From assembly GCF_001952855.1 (NCBI RefSeq), contig NZ_LPNO01000028.1:1-32314 (forward strand): 32,314 nucleotides of DNA, in the 5' to 3' direction. Origin of the DNA: Pseudomonas sp. ATCC PTA-122608 (GTDB lineage Bacteria; Pseudomonadota; Gammaproteobacteria; Pseudomonadales; Pseudomonadaceae). Positions 1 to 6,763 of the stretch are shown piece by piece (the first letter of the stretch is position 1; the number at the start of each line of letters is the position of its first letter). The notes under the pieces were generated by a model that made no database searches, was not told the origin of the DNA, and saw only the letters and a program-made list of their open reading frames with translations. A program made the translations under genes and the position numbers.

Positions 1-285
1 GATCTGCTTTTGATCTTGATCTTAGGCGCCCCGTTAAACCACGCTGGCCGAACGCAGGCTTTGGAGCGTGGGTAACCCGGCAGGACGCCGGGTTAGCCGC
101 GCTGGGCCAAGGATGGCCCATCGCGGCGGCCCACGGTCCAAAGCCGGAGTGAGGGCACACCGAGCATTAGCGAGGTGCCGAGTGGTGGGGCAAGAGCGTT
201 TTGCTTACTTTTGCGCTGTTCAAAAGTGAGCCGCTGTAAGAGCGGAACCCATATCAGCCCCAACCCAAATAACGGATATACACCC
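1..285. repeat. Long intergenic repeat, copy A (cut by window start)
   Basis: This stretch is nearly identical, in the same orientation, to bases ~13970-14250. It also matches the reverse complement of ~13423-13700 more loosely. It carries GATCTTGATCTT steps at one end, a GC-rich core, and at the other end a segment resembling 'gagccgctgtaagagcggaacccatat', which holds the short hairpin CCGCTgtaAGAGCGG. Small ORFs on both strands are present but have no ribosome binding site and are simply the repeat translated, so I call no gene. Such dispersed non-coding repeats are common in genomes of the P. fluorescens group. The repeat probably begins upstream of base 1. Confidence 0.8.
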
Positions 286-305
286 CACCTCAGCAACAAA
301 AGCGC

Positions 306-2483
306 CTACGCAGTCTTCCCAGTATGGTTATTCAGCGAAATAACCTTGGTCTTCCCAATCCGGTGACGATAAATCTCACGCAGGTACTTGATCGCCTTCT
401 TCACACAATCCCGCGACAGCCGAATATCGTTGATCGACACAAACTTGTCCTTGTCGTTGATCAACTCACGATACTTCTTCTCGTACATCGGCTTGATGGC
501 ATACCAGTTGGTATCCAGAATCTTCGCCGGGTTCTCAAACTCATTGAGCAGCTCATCAATCCGGTCTTCATCAAAATCCTCGTGGATGATGAAATCCAGA
601 ATCGAGTTATCCAGCGTGTCATCAAACCGATACGGATTCCTCGCAAAGCAGCGCTTGATAAACGCCACGATCAACGTCAAGAAGTCATCCGACAGGCACG
701 GGCTTTTAGCGATCAAGGTCGTGAGCGACAAGTTGGCCGACGCCCCGATCACCAGTGCATACCGCTTGAGCGTGGTGTTGGGGAACAGACTGTTGAGGTG
801 CGTCTTGAGCCGGTTCAGGTCCATATAGGACAGCTTGTAATCCTTGGGCAACGACACAATCGACACCACCGACGAGCAGTTCTTGAAGAAGTGCAAGTCA
901 TGCAGCGCCGCCGCGTCATACCCGGAATTCTTGTACTGCTCCAAGGAGGCCTTGTAGCGCTTGGACTCAATCGGCAACAGGCTGATGCCCTCGATCGCCT
1001 GGGTCACCTTGTTGAAGTGCGGCAGATCAATGGAACGGAAAAACAGGTCATCGATATTCAGCCGCTGCGGCTCTTTTTCGAACACCTTGAACTTGTCGCT
1101 CGAAGGCGCCGGCGTTTCCGGCACCACCGATTCGGCGTAGGCAATCGCCACCGGGCCCGCCAGGCTCATGAACAAGTCGTTGGCATCCAGGCGGATGGTC
1201 TCGCCGATGTCGATCCCGGCCCGACGGAAGTAGTTCTGGTCGTAGTCTGTCGTAACCGCCTGGGCCGTCAGAATGTTGAAGATCTGCTGCGAGATGTACT
1301 GGTTGGCGTGCTTTTCCATGGCATTGACATCAATGTTCTGGATATTGCCGTCATCGCTTTCTTCGGCATACCGCATGATGTCGTTGGAGATCAGCATCAT
1401 CGCGTTCCACGGCCGGATACGGCCTTTTACGCTGGCCTCGCTGCTGTCTTCATTGTCGAAGTTGTACGAGAAATCCCATTCTTCCGAAAGGTATTTGCAC
1501 AACAGTCGCCCGGCGTTGATGTGCAGCGCCTCGGACATTTCGCTGCGGTGATCGGAGATGTTCGGCAGCACACAAATGCCGCTGGTGAAGATCGGCTCGA
1601 ACACAAAGGCGTGGCCGCTCTTGCTGTCATGCTCGTCGGCGGGCTTGGTGTCGAACGTCTTGTTCATGTACGAGTGCTGCTGGGCCAGGCCGAATTCCGA
1701 GGCCATGCCCGAGCCGGTACCGCCGCCGGCGCTGAAGATCGAGAAGTACAGGCGCGACTGGTTGGCCTTGATGCCGCAGGAGTCGATCAGGTACGAGTGG
1801 ATCATCTTCCAGTCGGGGCTGGAAAAGCGCTGGGTGTCTTTGTTGAGGATGATCTTGGCCAGGTACTGGCCAAGGATCGGCGCGTTACCGGCGCCACCGG
1901 CATGGACTTCCGAGAGGTCCATGATTTTCATCTTGCTGTAGTCCCGCAGGAATCCGCTTTTCTCTCCCTTGCGCGAGAAACGGATGCGCCCGGCGATGTC
2001 CTTGTCCAAGTCGCCGAGCATCACCAGCGGCTCGACCAGGAACACCGGCTTGGTGCCTTTGTTCGAGCCCAGGCGCAGGTTGTTGCGAATCCACTGGGCT
2101 GGGCGGTAGCCCTTGTCGGTGGATTTGTCTTCGTTGCTGAATTCGTTGAGGTAGAACTTGCGGGCGTTGTACACCAGCTCCGCCACATCCAGGGCAATGT
2201 TCGAGCCGCAGCGGCCCAGGCCGATCAGGCACACCGAGGGGAATTCCTGCTCGTTGCGCAGTTCGCCGTCGACTTCCAGGTGCGGAGCGCGCGGGAACAC
2301 CATGTCGCGCAGGCCGTCGAGGTTGTCGAGGATGCGGTCGGTGTTGGTTTCGGTGAAGTACAGGTACTGCTGGGTGGCCAGTGGGCGGGCGCTGCTCAAT
2401 GACTTTGAACCTGAGGGTTTTTCCGCAGGGGCTGTCAGCAACACGTCGGATACCGCGGTGGCAGAGTTATTTTTAGAGGTCAT
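306..2483 (-). CDS. Tubulin/FtsZ-superfamily GTPase-like protein (tubulin-like domain)
   Basis: The 725-aa product carries the tubulin/FtsZ nucleotide-binding signature GGGTGSG at residues 253-259. An earlier glycine-rich loop (IGLGRCGSN, residues 87-95) is in the place expected for the first phosphate-contacting loop, and 'HAGGAGNAP' at ~195-203 lies between them. An 'NDIM' stretch near residue 367 may correspond to the T6 region. It is about twice the length of FtsZ (~390 aa) and lacks an obvious FtsZ C-terminal tail, so it is a divergent member and not the division FtsZ. The N-terminal ~75 residues and the C-terminal ~300 residues have no domain I recognise. No membrane segments are seen. 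The gene stands alone: upstream, on the same strand, is a cyclic-di-GMP gene 206 bp away. No good Shine-Dalgarno sequence precedes the start at 2483, so the start is uncertain. Polymer formation and cellular role are unknown. Confidence 0.8.
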   Translation of the reverse strand: MTSKNNSATAVSDVLLTAPAEKPSGSKSLSSARPLATQQYLYFTETNTDRILDNLDGLRDMVFPRAPHLEVDGELRNEQEFPSVCLIGLGRCGSNIALDVAELVYNARKFYLNEFSNEDKSTDKGYRPAQWIRNNLRLGSNKGTKPVFLVEPLVMLGDLDKDIAGRIRFSRKGEKSGFLRDYSKMKIMDLSEVHAGGAGNAPILGQYLAKIILNKDTQRFSSPDWKMIHSYLIDSCGIKANQSRLYFSIFSAGGGTGSGMASEFGLAQQHSYMNKTFDTKPADEHDSKSGHAFVFEPIFTSGICVLPNISDHRSEMSEALHINAGRLLCKYLSEEWDFSYNFDNEDSSEASVKGRIRPWNAMMLISNDIMRYAEESDDGNIQNIDVNAMEKHANQYISQQIFNILTAQAVTTDYDQNYFRRAGIDIGETIRLDANDLFMSLAGPVAIAYAESVVPETPAPSSDKFKVFEKEPQRLNIDDLFFRSIDLPHFNKVTQAIEGISLLPIESKRYKASLEQYKNSGYDAAALHDLHFFKNCSSVVSIVSLPKDYKLSYMDLNRLKTHLNSLFPNTTLKRYALVIGASANLSLTTLIAKSPCLSDDFLTLIVAFIKRCFARNPYRFDDTLDNSILDFIIHEDFDEDRIDELLNEFENPAKILDTNWYAIKPMYEKKYRELINDKDKFVSINDIRLSRDCVKKAIKYLREIYRHRIGKTKVISLNNHTGKTA

Positions 2484-2582
2484 TGTGCGCCATGTGCCTG
2501 GACGGATGGCTGAAAAAGTATCAAATAGCCATCATGGAATGAGAGATCGCGACTTTACAGTGCGTCCTGGTCCTGGGCGATA

Positions 2583-2600
2583 GGGTTTAACCCTAGGGTT
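2583..2600. promoter_or_regulatory. Palindromic TTAGGG-like element upstream of the tubulin-like gene
   Basis: Bases 2589-2600 form the perfect 12-bp palindrome AACCCTAGGGTT, overlapping GGGTTTAACCC at 2583-2593. It sits ~105 bp upstream of the tubulin-like start in an otherwise empty 206-bp gap, where an operator would be plausible. Function is inferred from position and symmetry only. Confidence 0.3.
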
Positions 2601-2689
2601 TTAAGGGGAAATCCTGGCCGGACTCTGATGAATCGGCCGTTCGTCGGGGTTCTTGAGTGAAATGATGGCGATTTGCCAAATAAACGGCG

Positions 2690-4951
2690 TCAGCGAATTG
2701 GCCTGACGATGGACGCCGGGCCTGTGCGCTCTGAAGGCGGGTCTTTCGGCGTGGGTTCACCTCCCGTAAGACCCAGCAGGCTGAACATGTTGTGCTGATC
2801 AAGGCTATTGATCACCGCGCCGATATCACTCATCGGCACCGCAGCGCTGAGCAAGTAACCCTGAACGAAATCACAACCGTGTTTTTGCACCACTTCAAAT
2901 TGTTGCAGGGTTTCCACACCTTCGGTCACCACCTGCAAATGCAGGGTGTGGGCCATGCCGATGATCGCCTGGACGATCTCGATGTCGGCGTTGGACTTGG
3001 GGATGTCCTGGATAAATGAACGATCGATTTTCAAGGTGTTCAGCGGCAGGCGCTTGAGGTAGGCGAGGGACGAATAGCCGGTGCCAAAGTCGTCGATGGA
3101 CAGCGAGACGCCCAAGGCGCGGATTTGCCGCAGCAGTGCCAGGGTGCTGCTGATATTGCCCATCAGCGCGTTTTCGGTCACTTCCAGTTCGAGGCGGTTG
3201 GCGGCAATTCCGCCGAAGCGCAGGGCACTTTCGATTTCATCGGCCAACTCGTCACGGGTCAGGTTCAGGGCCGAGCAGTTCACGGCCATGATCAATTCCG
3301 TGTGGCCCTGTTCCGACAGCAGGCTCAGGTCGTGACAGGCTTGGCGCAATACCCAGTGATCGAGTTCGGCAATCAGCCCGTTGTTTTCGGCAATGCTGAT
3401 GAACCGGTCCGGAGTCAGCAGGCCATGTTGCGGATGTTGCCAGCGCACCAGGGCTTCGAGGCGGGTGATCTTGCCTTTTTTCAGGTCAAGAATCGGTTGG
3501 TAAAACAGCACCAGTTCGTTCTTGCCGCGCAGCGCGGCGCGCAATTCTTCTTCCAGTTGCAGTTCCAGAAAGGCCCGGGTTTTCAGGTTGGAGCTAAAGA
3601 AGTTCAGGCTGTTACGCCCGGCATCCTTGGACTGATACAACGCCAGGTCGGCAGTTTTCAGCAGCTCTTCGCTGGTTTTGCCGTCTTCAGGGAAGAGGCT
3701 GATGCCGATGCTGGTGGTCATCACCATGCGCCGGCCGGCCAACTCTACGGGGTCTTTCATTTTTTGCATGATGCGCTGAGCCATGTGCCGCGCTTCATCG
3801 CGATGATGGATGCTGATCAGGATGCAGAACTCGTCACCGCCAAACCGTGCGACCACGTCGTCATGGCTGCGCACCGAGCTTTTGATATGGCCGGCCAGTA
3901 CGGTCAGCAGTTCGTCACCGGCGTCATGGCCGAGGCTGTCGTTGATGCGCTTGAAGTGGTCGATATCCAGGAAGATCACCGCCAGCATGCCGTCGGTGGC
4001 GGTTTTCTCTGCGAGCTTCTCGGCGAAGATCTGGTTGAAACCACGGCGGTTGAGCAGGCTGGTCAAGGCGTCGTAATGCGCCACTTGCTGCAGGGAGGCG
4101 CGGGCCTGGTCGAGTTCGGTGAGCAGTGCGTTGACCCGGCGCAGGTCGGTTTCCTTGTGTTGCAGTTTTTTGTCTGCCAGGGCGGCGCTGATGCTGCTGC
4201 CGATCACCAGCAGGGCGATGACGGCGACCAGCAGGCCCAGTTGGATCGGGTTGTTGTCCACCGGCAACGCCGACGGCACCAAACCCTCGGGCAACAGCAG
4301 TTGCATGGCCGCCATGCCGGTGAAGTGCATGCTGATAATCCCGGCGCCGAGCACCAGGCTGGCCGCGTACTTGAGCAATTGATGGAACATGCCGGTGCCG
4401 TTGCGAAGGTACAGCGACAGCAGCAACGCGGCCAGGCTGGCGCCGATGGCAATCACCACTGAGGCCAGAAACAATCCGGTCCGAAAGTACACGCCTGCTT
4501 CGGATTGCATGGCCGACATGCCAACGTAGTGCATCAGTGCAATGCCCAGCCCCATCCATACCGACGCCAGCACATATTGGTGAAGACGCAGCTTTGGATG
4601 ACTGAGGGTTTGCATGGCGAACAGCGAGGCAATCAGGGCGATCAGCAGTGAGGCAAACGTCATGATCAATTCGTAGTGAATTGCGATAGGCGCCTGGAAG
4701 GCCAGCATGCTGATGAAGTGGGTCGCCCAGATTCCGCCTGCCAGGCAGCCCGCGCCTACCCAGCGCCAGTGCCGTTGAGCCTTGGGGTTGTCGACATGGC
4801 CGACACGTTCGGCCATGTCCAGGGTGCCGAAGCCCGCCGCACACGCCACTACGTAAGCCAGTAGCACCAGAAAGGGGTTATGACTGCAATTGAGTAATAA
4901 GTGCCCGCTGTCCGGAAGGTCGGTAAAAAAATGCAAACCAAGCCATTCCAT
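2690..4951 (-). CDS. MHYT-GGDEF-EAL cyclic-di-GMP signalling protein
   Basis: This is an inner-membrane protein likely to make and/or degrade cyclic-di-GMP. Residue numbers below are for the longer form starting at TTG 4984 (764 aa). I prefer ATG at 4951 (M12, 753 aa), which has GGGA a few bases upstream. The N-terminal ~265 residues are hydrophobic with three MHYT-type motifs (THF at 88-90, MHY at 151-153, MHF at 219-221). MHYT units are proposed to be metal-binding gas or redox sensors. A short coiled-coil-like linker leads to a diguanylate cyclase domain with intact GGDEF (382-386). The phosphodiesterase domain follows, with EAL (510-512), EVTEN (601-605), DDFGTG (631-636), KID (652-654) and EGVET (688-692). 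Both catalytic sets look complete. The usual inhibitory RxxD site before GGDEF is shifted by one residue (RSHDD), so product inhibition may be absent. It is monocistronic, with the next gene diverging. Confidence 0.9.
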   Translation of the reverse strand: MEWLGLHFFTDLPDSGHLLLNCSHNPFLVLLAYVVACAAGFGTLDMAERVGHVDNPKAQRHWRWVGAGCLAGGIWATHFISMLAFQAPIAIHYELIMTFASLLIALIASLFAMQTLSHPKLRLHQYVLASVWMGLGIALMHYVGMSAMQSEAGVYFRTGLFLASVVIAIGASLAALLLSLYLRNGTGMFHQLLKYAASLVLGAGIISMHFTGMAAMQLLLPEGLVPSALPVDNNPIQLGLLVAVIALLVIGSSISAALADKKLQHKETDLRRVNALLTELDQARASLQQVAHYDALTSLLNRRGFNQIFAEKLAEKTATDGMLAVIFLDIDHFKRINDSLGHDAGDELLTVLAGHIKSSVRSHDDVVARFGGDEFCILISIHHRDEARHMAQRIMQKMKDPVELAGRRMVMTTSIGISLFPEDGKTSEELLKTADLALYQSKDAGRNSLNFFSSNLKTRAFLELQLEEELRAALRGKNELVLFYQPILDLKKGKITRLEALVRWQHPQHGLLTPDRFISIAENNGLIAELDHWVLRQACHDLSLLSEQGHTELIMAVNCSALNLTRDELADEIESALRFGGIAANRLELEVTENALMGNISSTLALLRQIRALGVSLSIDDFGTGYSSLAYLKRLPLNTLKIDRSFIQDIPKSNADIEIVQAIIGMAHTLHLQVVTEGVETLQQFEVVQKHGCDFVQGYLLSAAVPMSDIGAVINSLDQHNMFSLLGLTGGEPTPKDPPSERTGPASIVRPIR

Positions 4952-5231
4952 AGCATGTCCCGTCACAGAGTCTTTGTCTGACAATGCTTTGAGTATAGAG
5001 AGCCTGAGCGGGTTGCAAGGGCTGATGGCAAATTGCTTCTAATTATTTGGCGATGAGTTCATAAACAACTAGAACCAAATGAGTAGGGATGACAGCTCGG
5101 GTCGCCCGATGGAGTGACATCAGACTTACGAATCATTACAGACAATCATCACGGGGCTGACTAGATTGCAGGTTCCGGGCTCAGGATGCGTCTGGCATCG
5201 CGGCTCACATAACAATAAAAGAGACGGACCC

Positions 5232-6578
5232 ATGCAGAACTCGACCCAAGCGGCGAATGCCTGGCGCATTCTGTTCCTGTTGTTCCTGGCCAACCTGTTC
5301 AACTTTTTCGACCGCACCATCCCCGCGATCATCATCGAACCGATCCGTATGGAGTGGCACCTCAGCGACTTCCAGCTCGGCATCATCGGTACTGCGTTTA
5401 CCATTGTTTATGCGATTGCTGGCTTGCCCCTGGGGCGCATGGCCGATACTGGCTCGCGCAGTAAGCTCATGGGCTGGGGCCTGGCGGCGTGGAGCGGCCT
5501 GACGGCGGTCAATGGCTTGGTGGGCAGTTTCTGGACCTTTTTGCTGGTGCGCATGGGCATCGGCATTGGCGAGGCCAGTTACGCACCGGCGGCGAACTCG
5601 TTGATTGGCGACTTGTTTCCGGCCCACCGCCGGGCGCGGGCCATGGGCATCTTTATGTTGGGTCTGCCTTTGGGCCTGTTGCTGGCGTTCTTCACCATCG
5701 GTGCGATGGTCAAGGCGTTCGACAGCTGGCGCGCGCCGTTCTTTATTGCGGCGGTGCCGGGGCTGATCCTCGCGGTGTTCATGTTCTACATCAAGGAACC
5801 CAAGCGCGGCGCCGCCGAAACCGTGCAAGTCTCCCAAGAGAAAGTCGACCGCCCGATTCGCCGGGTTCTGGCGGTACCGACGTTCCTTTGGCTGGTGCTG
5901 GCAGGCTTGTGCTTCAACTTCGCCACCTACGCCTGCAACTCGTTCCTGGTGCCGATGCTGCAGCGCTATTTTCTGCTGCCGTTGCAGGATGCGGCGGTGG
6001 CGACCGGGGTGATTGTCGGGGTGACGGGGTTGTTTGGCCTGACGCTGGGCGGTTGGGTGGCGGACAAGATCCATCAGCGGGTGGCCAATGGGCGGCTGTT
6101 GTTCGCGGCCTGCAGCTTGATTATCTCCACCGTGACCACCGCCTGGGCGTTGCATGCCGGGCGGATCGAAATTGGTGTGTTTGTGGCGCTTTTCAGTGTC
6201 GGCTGGTTGTTTGCCTATAACTTCTATACCTGTGTTTATACGGCGATCCAGGACGTGGTGGAGCCGCGCTTGCGGGCGACGGCGATGGCGTTGTTCTTCG
6301 CCGGTTTGTATTTGCTGGGTGGTGGCATGGGGCCGATTGTGGTGGGCGGGTTGTCGGATCATTTTGCCCATTCGGCGATGTATGCGGCGGGGGCGGAGCA
6401 GATGACCGAGGCTTATAAAGCCATAGGCTTGCACGACGCCATGTACCTGATTCCGGTGGCGCTGTTTCTGACCATGCTCTTTCTGTTTCAGGCGTCCCGC
6501 AGTTTTGTGCGGGATGCCAAGCGGATGAAGGATGGGTTGGGGGTGGTGGAGGTGCCGGCTACGGCGGTTACTGCCTGA
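5232..6578 (+). CDS. MFS transporter, spinster-like family
   Basis: The 448-aa product has about twelve hydrophobic segments. The first segment ends in FFDRTIP, and a GRMADTGSR loop between segments 2 and 3 corresponds to the MFS motif A. MGIGIGEASYAPAANSLIGD follows in segments 4-5. These features fit spinster-type (TC 2.A.1.49-like) major facilitator proteins, whose bacterial substrates are mostly unknown. The ATG at 5232 is preferred over the in-frame upstream start at 5166, because the protein then begins just before the first membrane segment and AAAGAGA lies upstream. It is transcribed away from the cyclic-di-GMP gene across a 280-bp gap. It is followed by a REP doublet and a hairpin terminator shared with rapA, so it is likely monocistronic. 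No substrate can be inferred from the neighbours. Confidence 0.85.
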   Translation: MQNSTQAANAWRILFLLFLANLFNFFDRTIPAIIIEPIRMEWHLSDFQLGIIGTAFTIVYAIAGLPLGRMADTGSRSKLMGWGLAAWSGLTAVNGLVGSFWTFLLVRMGIGIGEASYAPAANSLIGDLFPAHRRARAMGIFMLGLPLGLLLAFFTIGAMVKAFDSWRAPFFIAAVPGLILAVFMFYIKEPKRGAAETVQVSQEKVDRPIRRVLAVPTFLWLVLAGLCFNFATYACNSFLVPMLQRYFLLPLQDAAVATGVIVGVTGLFGLTLGGWVADKIHQRVANGRLLFAACSLIISTVTTAWALHAGRIEIGVFVALFSVGWLFAYNFYTCVYTAIQDVVEPRLRATAMALFFAGLYLLGGGMGPIVVGGLSDHFAHSAMYAAGAEQMTEAYKAIGLHDAMYLIPVALFLTMLFLFQASRSFVRDAKRMKDGLGVVEVPATAVTA

Positions 6579-6592
6579 GACCGAGGTGACGC

Positions 6593-6676
6593 CTTCGCGA
6601 GCAAGCCCGCTCCCACATTAGACCGCATTCTCAAGATGGAACTCGGTCAAATGTGGGAGCGGGCTTGCTCGCGAAG
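6593..6676. repeat. REP doublet (REPIN-like inverted pair)
   Basis: Two perfect 27-bp inverted arms (6593-6619 and 6650-6676), core GGGAGCGGGCTTGCTCGCGAA, are separated by 30 bp. Each arm contains its own small GAGCGGGCTTGCTC-type hairpin. This is the common Pseudomonas REP type, here in the gap after an MFS gene. Confidence 0.9.
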
Positions 6677-6709
6677 AGGCCATCAATAACAACGATGTCT
6701 CAAGTGAAT

Positions 6710-6735
6710 AAAAAAGGCCCGCATTGCGCGGGCCT
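6710..6735 (-). terminator. Intrinsic terminator of rapA (also usable by the MFS gene)
   Basis: AGGCCCGC (6715-6722) and GCGGGCCT (6728-6735) form an 8-bp stem with a 5-base loop. On the minus strand the stem is followed by an uninterrupted run of Ts (6710-6714), placing it just after the rapA stop. On the plus strand the tail CTTTGTT is weaker. Confidence 0.85.
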
Positions 6736-6763
6736 CTTTGTTCAGCAGGGCAGGGCGGCGAGG

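Noticed and set aside
93..366. Short ORFs inside the long repeat (also at 13413-13735 and 13851-14186)
   Set aside because: Frames appear on both strands of every repeat copy, lack ribosome sites and differ between copies; they are translated repeat.
324..2402. 692-codon open frame on the plus strand
   Set aside because: It is the antisense of the tubulin-like gene; its composition (Val, Arg, Gln, His-rich) is that of a shadow frame of GC-rich DNA and there is no ribosome site or family match.
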